From assembly GCA_003024175.1 (NCBI GenBank), contig MDYQ01000128.1, positions 1-64,000 on the forward strand: a stretch of DNA of 64,000 nucleotides, in the 5' to 3' direction. This DNA comes from Planoprotostelium fungivorum. Lineage: Eukaryota > Evosea > Variosea > Cavosteliida > Cavosteliaceae. Numbering within the stretch: the stretch's first letter is position 1; every line of letters starts with the position of its first letter. The notes beneath the pieces are model-generated. The model was not told where the DNA came from, searched no databases, and worked only from the letters and a program-made list of their open reading frames with translations. Made by a program: the position numbers and the translations under genes. This document shows positions 47,635-64,000 of the stretch, piece by piece.

Positions 47635-48180
47635 TTTCAATGCGTTACGTCTCATCTTGGCCATCGGCCAGAGACAATGGAGCCATCAGAAATTCAATCT
47701 CGCTCACGCACGTAAAGACGGTGCAGCTGCTGTTGGACCACCCAGAGTCGATCCTTCCGTCAATAACAACGAGATCATCAGAAAAGCATGTGCCGCCGGA
47801 TCTACGGAGATCGAGAAGATGCTGTCGGCTCATCCTCTCGTCGATCCGTCAACCAATGCAAACGCTCAACGCCGCAGTGCAATGAGAGGAAGACACGCAG
47901 CGGTCGTAGAACTGCTCCTGGCTGATTCCAGAGTCGATCCATCTGCGAATTCCAACGAGGCCGTGATATGGCAGCTGATGGAGGAGACACTAACATAGTG
48001 CGAATGCTGTTGGCTCATCCTCTCGTCGATCCATTCGAAACGCATCGCTCAACGGACACTCTGACGTCGCACAACTGCTGACGGCTGATCATAGAGTCGA
48101 TGCTTCATTATGGGCGATAAGGCCAACAGAAGGACAAGAGCCGATGAATCGTTGGGGACACTCGATCATCCGATTCAGAC
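47635..48180 (+). pseudogene. Ankyrin-repeat gene relic (longer right copy)
   Basis: The plus strand encodes degenerate ankyrin repeats of the pattern RVDPSxNxNE...VVELLLADSRVDPS: SVNNNEIIRKACAAGSTEIEKML, HPLVDPSTNANAQ, and GRHAAVVELLLADSRVDPSANSNE. Frame breaks separate the repeats and no start or complete domain is present, so this is a relic. Its 3' part matches the plus strand of the left-arm relic, i.e. direct rather than inverted orientation relative to the arms. Confidence 0.7.
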
Positions 48181-48434
48181 CTCAAATTCTCTTCGCCTTG
48201 AGAAACTTTGAAAACCCAAATTGTTGTCTAAAGATGATCGACGTTAGGATAAGCCAGGATCTCTCGGACAATATCCATGAACTGTGATGTGGTCATCGGC
48301 TGCGACTTCTGTTTTGGAGTCTGATGCTGGGCCACAAAGACAATTATACAACATTTATTTACAATTTGAGACATCAGCTGGATCGGGCTGTGCATCGCGC
48401 GAAATCTAAACATTCCACGGAAGGAGGGTCAACC

Positions 48435-50277
48435 ATGCAGGATGGACTTATCAGCCTAGACCTGCTACCGAGCGATATATTCGCAGTGATTGGTACTTTC
48501 TTATCACCAACTCAAGACTTGAAGAGAGACCAAATCAACGTTTTCGAAGATCTCCTTCATTTGGTGAGTATCCCTGACGCATTTGTCATCTGATTGAAAT
48601 GGACTGAGTTGATCTCTTAGATGATGTGCAATCATTGTCTGTATGATGTCATCCGTCCCATCTACCTCCGAGCTCGATTACGTCTATTCTCCGTATCTTT
48701 CCCTCTCAGCGAGACAAAACGCGACCATCCATTCATCACGCAGGCCGATCGATACCTACACCTCGTACGGACCCTGCGTGTCACCCTCGAAACAGATGGG
48801 CCGAGCGAAGACGAGCTGCAGCTGTTGCAGGACGCAAAGACATCGTCAAACGTGCATTCACTCATCTTCAACATCAACTCTGGATGCTCACCCACGCTAC
48901 CCCTGCTGTTTGTGGGAAGAGATTTAACGGAGATTTCGTTTTACGTTCGATATCAGCCGGTGGAAGAACATTCGGATGAAGATGTCGAACCGGAATGGTA
49001 CCCGAAGTTCATCGAGTGAGTCGACACCCTGATGGTCGACATTGATGTGACACAGGTCACTGTGTCAGATCATCACACCTTCTCTGACATCATTCTATCT
49101 ACGTGAGAGACGATGTGCATCTCGTCTGATCGTCCAACACGATCGTGATCACCATCATCGACCTCTCGTTCTTCGTGATCAGTTCTGATCGACTGATAGA
49201 TACCGATCTGCACTATCCTCGATGTAGAGACATCTTGGTCAAGAGATTGGGCCAATGTAAATCCCTCACTGACCTCACCCTCAACTTTGAACTCGATGCG
49301 CTTCTAAACGAAACGTGAGACGATGACACGTCCATCATCATCGTTCATCGTCACGCTGATCGCGCGCTGCAGTTGGCCGGAATTAAAAAAGCTACGGGTA
49401 GAAGGCTATTGGTCAGATTCTAGATCAAGATTCTTTCTATTACGCCACCCCACCATCACTCACTTTCGTGGCAGGTCCATCCAGCAAGACGAGTGAGTCA
49501 TGATGAGTCGCGAAGACACGAGCTGATGGAGAGACAGAGAGGCACATCTCTCGGATGTTCTACCCAATCTACAATACGTAAAGACGGAGGTGTCTGTGCT
49601 GTGTCTGCAATTCCTCGCAACGGTATCTGAAGAGAGTGAGAAAATCGAATCATTCGACAATCTACAACGAGCCAACTGATACATAACATCACCATCCTCA
49701 TCCTCATCATGGTGGATCGTCTCATGTCTGAAGAAGGACAGGAAAGAAGAACCTTCGAGTCATCCGTCTCGTCTGGGACAACTACATGCAAGACTTTCAA
49801 TTGGAAACCGGATTCTGGGCACCCTTCTCTCGTCTTTCCTCTCTCCAAAGGGTCACCAATTTCCCATTCTTGCAGAGTGCTATTTCACAGCTCCCTCCTT
49901 CAATCACTGGTCTTCATTTAACTCTCCTCTGTATGCTGGGTAATCACTCGCCTTCACCGCCCAAAGTCTTACCCCTCCTCCCTCATCTGATCGAGCTCTC
50001 CATCGAACACCGATGTCACTTTCATCTCGAGTCATTATTCAAGATGAGACGTGGAGACGATCTGAAAGCTTCTACCCTCTTTGAATGTGCCGCCGCATGG
50101 AGTTCAGCTCTGCCCTCTGTGAGGAAGCTGAGAGTCATCGATGATCGACTGGCTGAGTTCGATATGGAGGAGAGGACCATGCGATTGAAGATGGGCAACC
50201 TCGAGACGGACAGCACTCAGGTGACCATCCGATGGACGGGAGACTTTGAATGCTTGGACGTCAGAGAGATAAACTGA
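48435..50277 (+). CDS. F-box-like protein, right-arm copy
   Basis: Counterpart of 13173-15015. The first exon has N/S, A/T and KE/RD changes and the second about seven more (for example RHH/RDH, DQY/DRY, MHSLIFDIHS/VHSLIFNINS). The final 163-residue exon (49786-50277) is identical to the left copy. The boundary between diverged and identical sequence inside one gene suggests a conversion-tract edge. Middle exon joins remain uncertain. Confidence 0.65.
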
Positions 50278-50482
50278 ATGGTCCATGTTGTATGATTCTT
50301 TATGGGTGCGATGACCTCGGCATGAATTCTTTATAGGTGAAAAACGGTACACTTTGGAGGTAGAAGAAGACAAGAGGGATTATCAAAAGGGAAGATTTTA
50401 ATTACAGTAGAGGGTCTTCTCATCATGGGTGGCGTAAGGACCACCCCGGTCCAGTTATATCTTCTTCCGGCAGTTCATCCTA

Positions 50483-50788
50483 TCATGCCTTCTGTTTCAT
50501 CCTTCGATTCTGAAACCAAATCTGAATCCTCCTCGATGTTGTATGAAAGAGCTCTGCCAGCTCTTCTCTCAGTTTTGCATCAGGATATTGAGTGTCCTTG
50601 AAGACCCTCTCTAGATAGACCTTTTGTGGGAGGGGGACGTTCTCTCTCTTTCTCTTCTCTTTTTTTGGAATGTGATTCGGTGGACTCTGATAACATTGTC
50701 GGTTGACCCAAAAGACGTCAAGCTCATCGTGGCACCACTTCTTTGAGGGTTGATAGTCTCTCTGGTGAACGAGTTCCGAGACGTTCAT
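50483..50788 (-). CDS. Short homeodomain transcription factor, right copy
   Basis: Identical 101-residue intronless protein to 12662-12967. The gene is followed after about 200 bp by the F-box gene 3' end and preceded by a divergent promoter region shared with LMBR1. Confidence 0.9.
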   Translation of the reverse strand: MNVSELVHQRDYQPSKKWCHDELDVFWVNRQCYQSPPNHIPKKEKRKRENVPLPQKVYLERVFKDTQYPDAKLREELAELFHTTSRRIQIWFQNRRMKQKA

Positions 50789-51570
50789 GCTGTTGCTGTT
50801 GTCTCCGGAGTAGTGTTTGGCTAATATGCAGAAAGATATAGAAACCGGAGCCCATTTTGATACAGTTTCATTTATTTGTTATCAAAAAGAGGAGCAATGA
50901 TGGAGCATCCCGATTTTGATCTGTGGTCATAAGACAGCACAGTCAGCCACAGTCAAAGAAAGTGGCGATATCGTGTCGTGAGGCAGGAGGGTTGAGGACG
51001 AGAAGCTTGATTTAGACAACGGTTCTGGAAGAAAGTGAGATTTGTATACAAAAAGATACGAAAAAGCGGCCGCGGGTTGACAAGGGTGACAAGCACACAG
51101 GTCGTAGGCGGGAAACCATCACGAATCATCACAAGGGAGCACTCCTTGTGAAGGACAGACCACGTCACGGCGAGAGATGTAACGTGATACGGCTATTTAT
51201 TAATACAGCAACCTTCATTGAAAGGGATTTGAGTAGGACCCGGTGTCTTATTGTGTCAAGAGTTTCAGCCCTATTCACTCACCTTTGGATCACCCTGAAT
51301 GTTGTTGTACGATGATTTGGGTGTGGATGTTATTAATATATACGTGGATATCATCATCGTCTTAGACGTTGCGCGTGTTCGTTCTTTGAATGGATCGATT
51401 TCCTCGATTTCGTGCCACGTTGTAGAATATGAGTGCATCTTTTGGGCGGCACCATAACCCAGAAACATGCAACACGTCTGACAACTGAAAATCGCCTGCA
51501 GGTTCGTCATCCTCATATACCGTCGATCGAGACACATCATCTTTCGTAGCTGATCTCCATAACAGATAAC
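50789..51570. promoter_or_regulatory. Divergent promoter region, homeodomain/LMBR1, right arm
   Basis: This mirrors 11967-12661 but is about 87 bp longer. A patch near 51060-51200 next to GCGGCCGC has substitutions and extra sequence not found on the left. No gene is supported. If the promoters differ functionally, the two homeodomain copies could be expressed differently although their proteins match. Confidence 0.45.
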
Positions 51571-53794
51571 ATGGAACCCTCTGTCAGTCCAAGGTTCATA
51601 TTTCCTGTAGAGCCAACGTACGAAACGCAACAATATGCAGAATTCACTTCCAGAATCAGTAATTGGTCCGTATGTGCTTTCTTTCTACTTACGTTAGGAG
51701 CCATCGTAACTGTTTTCCTTCGCAGTCTATTGAAGAAGCCCAGAGAAGCTGAGACATTCCTCTCCAAATTACAGTCTTCTCCCAGGAGGTGAGATCACAT
51801 TTTCAATCTTCTCTCCATCACATCCATCGTGACGATAAATCAGAGTCCCATCGACAGATTCTATTGTCAGTCCTCTACAGCCCAGATGGTCCGGAGATAA
51901 GAACAATCGTCCGAGACATTTCAAGAGCCGACCCTCTCCAAGAAGGAGAGCAGACGTCATCAGTCACAATTCGGGAAGGCTCTCAGCTGATGTGGAGATC
52001 GGTCAATTATACAGGGTGGTGAGTGTGTGGGCGCGTGGGTATGATGTTGATCCGCATCGATTAGGAAGATGAAGAGGATGACGATGAGCCTGCAGGAGAC
52101 ATATTACCGTGAGCACGAATACATCGATTCGATAGCGGCAGAGAAGTCATCGCGATGCATGTTGGACGTCTAAACAATGACAGGTTCATCTTGTGCATCA
52201 TCGGTGCCACATCCGCAGTGGGCGCCACATTGATCGTGCCGATCACCATCACCAGCCATCAGGTGATCCATCATCGAAGTTTTATCTCAACTTCACCAGA
52301 TCTTAGTCAACTACCCCAATAATTGGTACGTACAATGGTTACGAACGGATCTCATCTCAGGTACGTCCACATCATCATCATCGCGATCACCATCATCCAC
52401 CAATGCATCGCATCACGCTGACACACGCTTAGGCATCTGGGACGTCATCTTCTTCATGTCCCTCGCCTCCATCTTAGTCCTCTTACCTTTCGGTCATTTC
52501 TTTGAAGAGTCCGTCGGCTTCGGTCAACCTCCCAATTGGCGCAGAAAGAACAGCCGCGTCGTCCACTACTTCAGGAGAATCATAGAAGCTCTGGTTTCTC
52601 TCACTCTTCTCATCGCCATACTCTCCGGCATCGTATTCGTGGTGAGAAACTGTTCGGAGAATTTTTTGGCGGGAAACTGAAGGGGTGCAGTTGTACAGAT
52701 TGGCGGCAGAAGAAGAGAAGACGTGGCTGCAGTTTGCCTATTCGATCATCTCCACGTGCGGTAGCGTCGTCTTTGTCGGTGGGCCGCGTTTCGAATCCCT
52801 CTCCCTCCCCTTTTTTTACTCCTCCACAGTGTGCACTCCCCTCGGTTTCACTTCACTCACACGCCTGGGTTTCTCCCTCAGCCGACCGTTCGTGACATCG
52901 AAGGGTCTCAAGTTGAAGAGAGAATCTCTCTCCATCGAAACGCAACATTTGGAGATACAGCTCGACCCACTCGCCGGTCAGTCCGTGAAATTTACGTGAA
53001 ATTTACGTGTCGACAGATTCCGCGGAAGAGTGGAGGAGGTTGGAAGAATTGAGGCGGCAGCTGTCGGAGGCAGAGAAGGCAACGGTGAAGGGCACAATAT
53101 TTTGGAACGGAATATCACTATCACTCATATCCATCAACATTGTCTTCCCTACCGTCATCGTGTTGAAAGTATTCTTTCACTTGGCCAACGTGAGTCGTCT
53201 ACAACGTTGTAGATGGATCTGAATCTGTGTAGAGTTTCATCAGAGGAGAGAGACTGTACAATTTTGCACACATGGAGGAGACGACTTACTCTTACCTCCA
53301 TTTTTTCATCCTCTACCTCGAGACAGCATCCGTAGGGTACGTACGTACCCACCGTACGACACGAAATTTCGCCGGAATTTCACACACATCAGCTATTCCA
53401 TCGCGGCAGCTCTGTTAGGCCTCTATCAATTGAATTGGATGAAGAAAATTCAACCGAAGAGAGGAGAGACGACTGTCAGGAGGCTTACACTCAACGTCGG
53501 AGTCGTCCTCGTACTTTCCTCGGCTTTTCCGATCATCTTCCGCGTACTCGGTAGGTCACGTGACCCGAGACGTCTCGATTCATTGTCGTAGGTCTGACTT
53601 CATTTGATCTCATCGGTTTGTATCGTCAGGCGAACCATTCGGCCAACCAAATGCTTCACCTGATCATGAGAGCGTCTTTCATCATGACGCTGACGAGACA
53701 GTTTGTCGTCTTATTTCCTCCTACGCGATACGTCTACAACGGTGTATTCCGAATCATATGGGGTGAGATGATGATCGTCTTCGGACGATGGTGA
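51571..53794 (+). CDS. LMBR1-like membrane protein, right-arm copy
   Basis: Mirror of 9743-11966. The first exon ends at about 51788, and all membrane segments and family motifs (ITSHQIL...NYPNNWYVQWL, VCTPLGF, LSSAFPI, LGLTSFDLIG) are unchanged. An intron near 53337 begins inside a perfect 16-bp palindrome, GGGTACGTACGTACCC. The C-terminal end is tentative: one reading ends at 53794, but a GTGAG within the last exon could be a splice donor. Confidence 0.82.
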
Positions 53795-54313
53795 TCATGT
53801 TTGTGATGTTGACGATGATCAGCTGCACTCAAGTTCTCTTGGTGGATCGTCGAGCGAGCCGTCGAAATCATCTGGAAATTCGAGACGAAATCATCTTGAA
53901 GATCTACACCGTTGTAGATGGACAGAACTCGGAAATTCCACCCTCGACGCGAGCTCCTCATCAGAAGTAGAAGCTTGCACTGTTGAGATAAATTGTCTTC
54001 CCCACGCGAATCGTCTGAAAGCAGAGTTGTCCTCTTTGTCTTCTGCGTTGTATCGTTCTCTTCACTTGAATCAGAGGACAACACTTGATTCATCCCCAAG
54101 ACTGCTATACAAGGCGGTAGCTCATAAATTTGTCAAGTCAAAAGCTACGCCGGTCAGTTTGATGATGCTGTGAATCGCATCAGTGAGAGAGTAGAATCGA
54201 AGATCACCAACGTTTTATTCGATCTAAAACATCTTTGACCAATCGAAATCATCCACGACCATCTGTGCGTGGTCCAAGACCTGGGAAGGTTCAATTGATT
54301 GATTTATCTAAAT
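53795..54313. other. Region between convergent genes, right arm
   Basis: Mirror of 9317-9742, with 93 extra bp at about 54030-54140. No domain-bearing frame is seen; it holds the two 3' ends and any late LMBR1 exon. Confidence 0.45.
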
Positions 54314-56149
54314 TCACGTGAGTCCATGGTTCATCATCTGACTCTGAAGAAACCGATGGTTCATCACCCGGTCCACATAGTTTGATACATCATCTGATTC
54401 CGAGCGCTGACTCTGACCGGCCGCAGAATCGAAATATTCTTCTCCCTGCTCATCATTCAGCATCGATGCATCACCATCCAACTCACCAGCTCCGCGAATG
54501 ACTGTAACATTCTCGCATCCGCTCTCTCACTCACGGCATCGATCAACACCTCCCAGTCCATGCCTACGAGTTGGTTCGATACGATCGGACCACAGTGGCT
54601 CAGATGTCTGTGTTCTACTACATACAGTTCTGGTGCATCACTCATCCACATCACTCTCCTCTTCATTTTCCTCCCGTCATCGAGGACCGTGTAGAAGTAC
54701 CTCCTCTGTAACCTTCCTGATAGACAGAGTCAGACCAAATTTTTCACCAAGTTTGTCGATCTTGTGACAATGATGATGATGGGAAGGAGACGTGATGGTA
54801 GTGTCTGACCTCCAGAGATGATATTACGACTCGAAGTCCACTTGAGGCCATCCTTCATGCCCGATGGAATGCATCTTCCTCGATAGACATAACAGTATAC
54901 GCTTCTCTCATCATTCAGGAATGCGTCTGATCCAGTGAGTCGATCTACCTTGTTCGAACCTTTTTCTCACTGGGTAGTTTGTGCAGACTGATGGAAGCTA
55001 ATTTCTGATTTTCCTTCACGTGTTGTAGCAAGGATTCGACAAACACGTCCCATTGCTTCTTCTTCCACACTTTCGATACGACTCGGTGTTCATCTACGGA
55101 CTTGTTTTCTTGTGCAGACTTAGCGTCTCTCGGCTCCACCATGATGACAGACAAGACAACACCGGGACACATCTGTCTCACGTCATTCTGACGTCTACCA
55201 CTGTCCTTCGCTTACCGTCCTGTGTTCTTGGTATGTCGTACAACCGTTCAGCAGAGCGGTGAAGTTTGACTTTCCGGTCTGAAAGTTGTAGTTGGAATAA
55301 TACAATTCAGAGATAGCTTCTACATCACTCGGTGAGCATCCTAACTGGTCTTGCTGAGTCAGACATATACAGAGAGGCGATCGTTATAGATGAACTCACA
55401 AACGGATTTGCCTCGGATCTCGCGTGGACTGGATAGCTTGTGAGCTCGTGCTATGTTTTCGTTCACCGCCAAAAAACGAATGCAACCTTCTGAATCCTGC
55501 CGTCTCGTCAGGCACAAATCGGCGACGGGATCATGACATAGAATCACCTGAGTCGTAAGACTGATTAAGAGGGTCCGTATTCCTGCCACCACTCGGCTGA
55601 AGAGATCTTTTTCGACTGCATCGACGTAGAAGTCGACTTGCTGATCGTTTGGGTGGACCATCTCTGTCGGATGATGTTGGATGTTGCACCGTCGCTGAAC
55701 TTCTGCACACCTCCAAATTGAAAAGCGAAGTCTGCTTCGATATTGCGTTCCTGCGACCTTTCCGCGTGAATGACTACGATGGTTTTCTCCCCCACTTTGA
55801 CTCTCCTCATCCTGCATCTCATCACGAACGCTTCGGAAGACAGATCGTCTCACTTCAAGTGGAGGCCTCGAAAGATCACGCCAGTCAATATCATACTCTC
55901 CCCAGTATCTCCAACATGGTCTACACTACGCCAGAAATCATACGAGAAACTGGCCTCGTCAGCTTCTCCACCGGTGGCTCACTTCCACCTGAATCCCTGC
56001 AGCATCTCACGTGCAGCATCGTTAACGGATAAGAATCGTCTGACGTTGCCTGTGGAAGGGTATTCGAAGGTTATGATACCTCTGTCGTCTGAATTTAGAA
56101 CGGTCAGGGCCAAGTTTTGTGAATCATCTGAGACGGATGATGGTTGCAT
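54314..56149 (-). CDS. PAS/WRKY-like regulator, right-arm copy
   Basis: Mirror of 7481-9316 with a constant coordinate sum of 63630, so no indel separates the copies across the gene. All exon translations compared (for example the 69-residue WRKY-like exon and the GCIRFLAVNENIARAHKL exon) are identical. Small differences occur near the last exon, where GTGGACCGGGTGATG replaces GTGAACGGGGTGATG. Confidence 0.7.
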
Positions 56150-56729
56150 CAGTTGTACTGTTGTACTTTGTACGTCACTTAACCTCCCGGGAACTTCGCA
56201 GTTCAATGTTGACACGTCCGAGCTGAATTATAGAGGACGTTTCTCAACATGTCAACTGGCCGTCCATCAAAACACCGACGTCAAGTCGCTTTACTGGAAC
56301 GAAAATCACCTCATACAGGGAGACAAGCTTTCGACCTGATGGACTGCACCTCGCATTTGACTCACAAGGCAAGTTCCTCACATCTTTGATCTTCTGATGA
56401 GGAGTAGAATAACGATTACACGACTCTCAATCAGACCAGGGGTGACCTCTCCGCGTATAGGAGGACGTGCCGAGCGAAGTTGCCGAACCCGGCAGGACAA
56501 CGTTCACACGAACGTGATGCATCCCGCGGAAAGGTGATTCCACAGGTCTCCAAATGAAGGCTGACACGAACACCACGTATTCTTTCGTAGCAACATTCGT
56601 TTGCCCGAATAATCGTCAGAAGAGACATTGGAGACATCAGTGTGCCAACTCTTTCAATTATCCAAAGATCATCGACACTAAGAAACAATATTTATCTTCG
56701 ATGTACACAACTTGATGTGGACGACGAAA
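56150..56729. other. Intergenic region, right arm
   Basis: Mirror of 6873-7480, with scattered substitutions and a few short indels, so it is among the more diverged tracts. It should hold the PAS/WRKY-like promoter and the SAP gene 3' end. Nothing else is recognised. Confidence 0.45.
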
Positions 56730-57748
56730 TTAAGCGACGACAGACTTCTTGGAAGACTTGGCGCTGGTCTCGGTCTTCTCGACCTTCTTGGCCTTCTCAG
56801 ATTTCTCTGCCACCTTCTTGTTGGGCTTGGCGTTCTCCTTGTCTTCTGGCTCCTCGAACGAGGCCAAGATGCGGTTGATAACTTGCTTCTTGGTTCCGGA
56901 CTATCCATGTGTTAGCCAATGCATCGTGAAATGATCCATCATTGGATCGTGAGATATCTTGAATCACCTTGACCAATTGGTTCTGGGCGCAGTAGTCGAC
57001 CAGCTCGTCGAGGAAGTAATGCTGGTAGATGTCTTGGTAGGTCACGCCGGGGGCGATGGGCAACTTCTTCTTGGAGAATGTGATGGTGGTGTCTGGGGCC
57101 TGTCCCTTCTCAGCGTCCTCCATCGAAGCGATGGCGGCTGTGATCTGATTCCGTCAATCAGACAATGCATCATGTGGAGTGGGACTCACTCTAGGAATAG
57201 AGTCGGTCTCGCATTCGAGACCGAGTTCCTCGCAGAGACCCTTCAGGAAGGCGACATCAAAGCGAGAGAGGAAAGCCTGGATGCCCTCCCATTGGACAGT
57301 CTGGAGGGCTTGGTCGGCCAGGAGCGCATTGTCCTTGGAGGGAACGACGTCGATGGCTTCCAAGATGATGGCCAAAAGATCGATGCTGGCCTGTGAATGA
57401 ATGAGACGATGTGAAATGGTGAAGACGAATGTGGCTGCTCACATTGTCGAAGAAGTGTTTGGGGTTCTCAGAGATGAATTCACGGATGTACTTGGTCAGA
57501 GTGGCCTTCGTTTGTGACTTCTTCTCAAGACGCTCTTGGATCTCGGGCAAGTCTTCAGCAATGTCTTTGAGGGTCTGTAACTTGAGCTGACCAATGATGA
57601 GCTCGATGCCCATGTCTGTGGCCTCCTTAGACAGGACCTGGACCTTCTTCGTCTTGGTCTTGAAGTCCTCAGGATCATACTTGTCCTTCTCCAAGATGCG
57701 ATCGATCTGCTCCTCGTTGAAGGACTTGAACTGCTTGATGGTTGCCAT
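56730..57748 (-). CDS. SAP-like repeat protein, right-arm copy
   Basis: Mirror of 5854-6872. Four exons in phase 0 give the same 284-residue protein; the translated frames match the left copy throughout. A 3-bp difference lies just beyond the stop codon. Confidence 0.8.
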
Positions 57749-58128
57749 GTCTAAGAAATAGAAGGTGTCGGTGTCCTTGAAGGAAAAATAATGATGAGAT
57801 GGTGGATCAAAATGAATACGCCCGAGCGGGAAAATTTGAATTTCTGATAGTGGCGGGAGACAAATGCGAGAGTTGTGGTAGACGGAAAGTCACGTGACAC
57901 TCCGTGCTGACGTCTGGGACCCTACTGTTCTGGACTTATCGACATCTAAGAGAACTTTTGTGGAGGCTGCAGCACGGAGGCCGAGAGGAGTACACGTACA
58001 TCTGTGGACGCGGAAGATGAAATCACACGGACACATGATACACGACCACAAGACGTAAGCCCATATTTGAGAAACGACAATTCATCGTGATGATCTTGAA
58101 TGTTTATTGGGTGGGGGAGGATGCATCC
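57749..58128. other. Intergenic region lacking the left arm's 123-bp segment
   Basis: Mirror of 5351-5853 but shorter. The sequence runs from the SAP promoter to the secreted-protein 3' end with a single GTGTAT where the left arm has two flanking an extra 123 bp. No gene is seen. Confidence 0.5.
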
Positions 58129-58751
58129 TTAAAAGGCACCAGCACCGAATTCCTCAAACTTGCTGAAGACAGACTCGAAACCGTTGTCCTTTCCAAAGTT
58201 GCCAAGGGACTTGAAATCTCTGATGGTTGAGAAGTCGTCCGATCTCATCTCAAAGTTGGCCTTCAGGGTGGCTGCTCGTGTCGACGTCAGTTCTTTCATC
58301 GAAGGCCGGTATCATCACCCAAATAGTCGAAGATCTTAGACTGACGGAGGTTCTTCAGAGCGGAAGTCAGAGCGACAAAGTCTCTCATGTTCTGCTGGAC
58401 GGTGGATTCATAGTCGAAATCAAAATCCAAGTCAAACTGGCTTCCGATCGATCCTGTTGGATGTTGGTCTTTGCAATCGTCATCACAGGGCCCACCAGCG
58501 TATTTGCCAAAGAGTCCATTGATGAGGTCAGCTCCGTTGTTCTCTCCTCCGAAGACGCTTCCAAAGTTATCGAATGGGTTGGTGAATGCATGTTTCTTCT
58601 GTTCCTCGATCCTCTTGAGGATGTTAGCAACTGCTAGCATCTTCTGGACTTGAGCAGTTGCGGCTCCACTCTTGGATTTGAGAGATGAAAAGGGATCGGC
58701 AGCCGCCATGACGAAGAGTAGGGCGAAGGTGGTAAAGAGGATGGTTCTCAT
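58129..58751 (-). CDS. Small secreted protein, right-arm copy
   Basis: Counterpart of 4728-5350 with the same signal peptide and two-exon structure. Coding changes include KKY to KKH, GET to GEN and SLGNQ to SIGSQ; a T-S to T-G change falls in sequence proposed to be intron. The acidic DFDFDYES segment and CDDDC pair are kept. It is one of the few genes with several replacement differences between arms. Confidence 0.75.
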
Positions 58752-59031
58752 GGTGTTCGTGTTGTTGTTGGTGTTATTCGTGTGGGTACAGTGAAGAAAC
58801 TTTCGAATGATGGTCTGGTATCAGCAACTTCAGAGCATCCATGGGCAGGAGGTCATTGCGTCCCGCGGTTGGAATTTGCGTTTTTTCTGCGTTTTTCTTT
58901 CACCATAAAATGTGAGATTTCTCTGTCCTCTTCTCTCGTCATACGTCATCACCCATCATGTCGCGTCAAAGATCATCACGATGAAATTGCACCGAATCGA
59001 AAAGAGTCTTAACCACAGTATTTGTATTGGG

Positions 59032-63091
<4,060 letters not shown>

Positions 63092-63376
63092 TACAGAGAA
63101 GGAAGGACCTTTCGTGATGATGCTGCGGGATCTGATGTTGAGAAAAGATTTAAATTTAATTTATACCATTTTCTCGATTTTAGAGCATGAGCAAGCGGCT
63201 GATGAGTGAGATACCGACTTTCCTCTATTCATATCAGTCATCCTGGGTGATGGACGATTTATCTTTTTGCTGGGTCATACATCCATACATAATGCAACAG
63301 GTAATCTTGAATCACTGGCATTCAGACTCGTTAGCATCCAAGGACATACAAAAGAATGAAATCCAGATTACAAAAC

Positions 63377-64000
63377 TTATAATTTATCCTTCTGTTCAAC
63401 TCTATAATTGATACTCCATCTCTTCTTGTTAAAAAATGATCTCTTCAGCCACCGATGGCTCAGCACCTCCTTCATCGTAGGTCGTGCCATCGGCTTCAGT
63501 TCCAGCATCCACCCCACTAGCTCCTTTGCATCGTCGCTGACGTCGATGTCTTCTGGCCAGTACAAGTCTGGCTGCACTCTCATGCGTGGCACTTCTGTCG
63601 GATCGAAGGGCAGACAGCCAGTGAGAAGGATGTGTAAGACGATGCCCAGTGACCACACGTCTGAGCTAGCCGGCTCGAACGGCATCTTTCGCCAGACTTC
63701 TGGTGAGGCGTAATCAGGTGAGCCTTCGAATTGATGACACAGATCCAGAGTCTCAGTGGCAAGGCCAAAGTCGATGAGAGTGAGGTGGTCGTCTTTGCCT
63801 ACCATGATGTTCTCTGGCTTGATGTCCAAGTGTGCGATGCCTTGTTTGTGACTGTGTTCGAGTCCTGCAGAGAAGATGAGAATGGATGTGTGAGATGATG
63901 TGATGTGATTACCTTTGGCGAGGCCCTTGAACATCTTTCTGGTTCTGTTTTCTGAGAAGTGTCCAAAAGACTCTTCTTGCAGAAAGTCGAAGAGGTTGCA
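63377..64000 (-). CDS. Protein kinase C, CAMK-like, partial at the window end
   Basis: The C-lobe and part of the N-lobe are visible, with one short intron (about 63870-63915) just before GLEHSHKQG at the same site as in kinases A and B. HLDIKPEN, IDFGLA, PDYASPEV and DVWSLG are intact. It differs from A and B by several residues (AKG for ARG, ATETLDLCHQFEG, DPTEVPRMRV) and by its C-terminal tail KRSFFNKKRWSINYRVEQKDKL. The start lies beyond 64000. It is the outermost gene on both sides of the palindrome. Confidence 0.9.
   Translation of the reverse strand, partial: CNLFDFLQEESFGHFSENRTRKMFKGLAKGNHITSSHTSILIFSAGLEHSHKQGIAHLDIKPENIMVGKDDHLTLIDFGLATETLDLCHQFEGSPDYASPEVWRKMPFEPASSDVWSLGIVLHILLTGCLPFDPTEVPRMRVQPDLYWPEDIDVSDDAKELVGWMLELKPMARPTMKEVLSHRWLKRSFFNKKRWSINYRVEQKDKL

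Overview
The window is eukaryotic nuclear DNA from a unicellular protist. Genes are split by many very short introns (mostly about 38-60 nt, GTGAG...AG), spacing is compact, and no bacterial operon logic is visible. The protein set is a PCAF-type GCN5, an LMBR1 membrane protein, an F-box protein, PAS regulators, a Zn2Cys6 factor, a homeodomain protein, a fungal-wall-degrading multidomain chitinase, a sedolisin and a class 3 lipase. This best suits a predatory, perhaps fungus-eating, amoeba (Amoebozoa, Protostelium-like); that assignment is inference only.

The dominant structure is a giant inverted repeat. Positions 1-30227 reappear as the reverse complement at 31935-63479, around a unique 1.7-kb spacer. 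Neither outer end is inside the window. The arms are collinear: matched positions add to 63479 at the outer end and 62162 at the centre, shifting in steps at arm-specific indels. Long tracts, such as the whole 4-kb GCN5 gene, translate identically, while other tracts have substitutions and indels. Both inner edges lie 12 bp in front of an intron-containing tRNA-Tyr gene.

Left arm, outer to inner: 3' end of a protein kinase (1-102,+); GCN5/PCAF acetyltransferase (388-4447,+); small secreted protein (4728-5350,+); SAP-repeat protein (5854-6872,+); PAS/WRKY-like regulator (7481-9316,+); LMBR1-like protein (9743-11966,-); homeodomain protein (12662-12967,+); F-box protein (13173-15015,-); ankyrin relic; phenolic acid decarboxylase (15857-16422,+); expansin-X8-PAN-GH18 chitinase (16544-19570,-); kinase B (20098-21031,-); stub of a deleted kinase A; class 3 lipase (22706-24234,-); HMG-box/KMT2-like PHD protein (24650-26944,-); sedolisin (27042-29882,+); tRNA-Tyr. 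The spacer holds one single-copy gene, a Zn2Cys6-PAS transcription factor. The right arm repeats the list in reverse, but keeps an intact kinase A, carries a longer ankyrin relic in the opposite relative orientation, and has a longer minisatellite in a chitinase intron.

Two themes link the genes. One is chromatin and transcription control (GCN5, PHD/HMG protein, SAP, PAS/WRKY-like, homeodomain, Zn2Cys6). The other is a secreted or lysosomal digestive set (chitinase, sedolisin, lipase, decarboxylase). If the palindrome is real, every gene except the spacer factor and kinase A is present at double dose. No retroelement, transposase, CRISPR array or rRNA gene was recognised.
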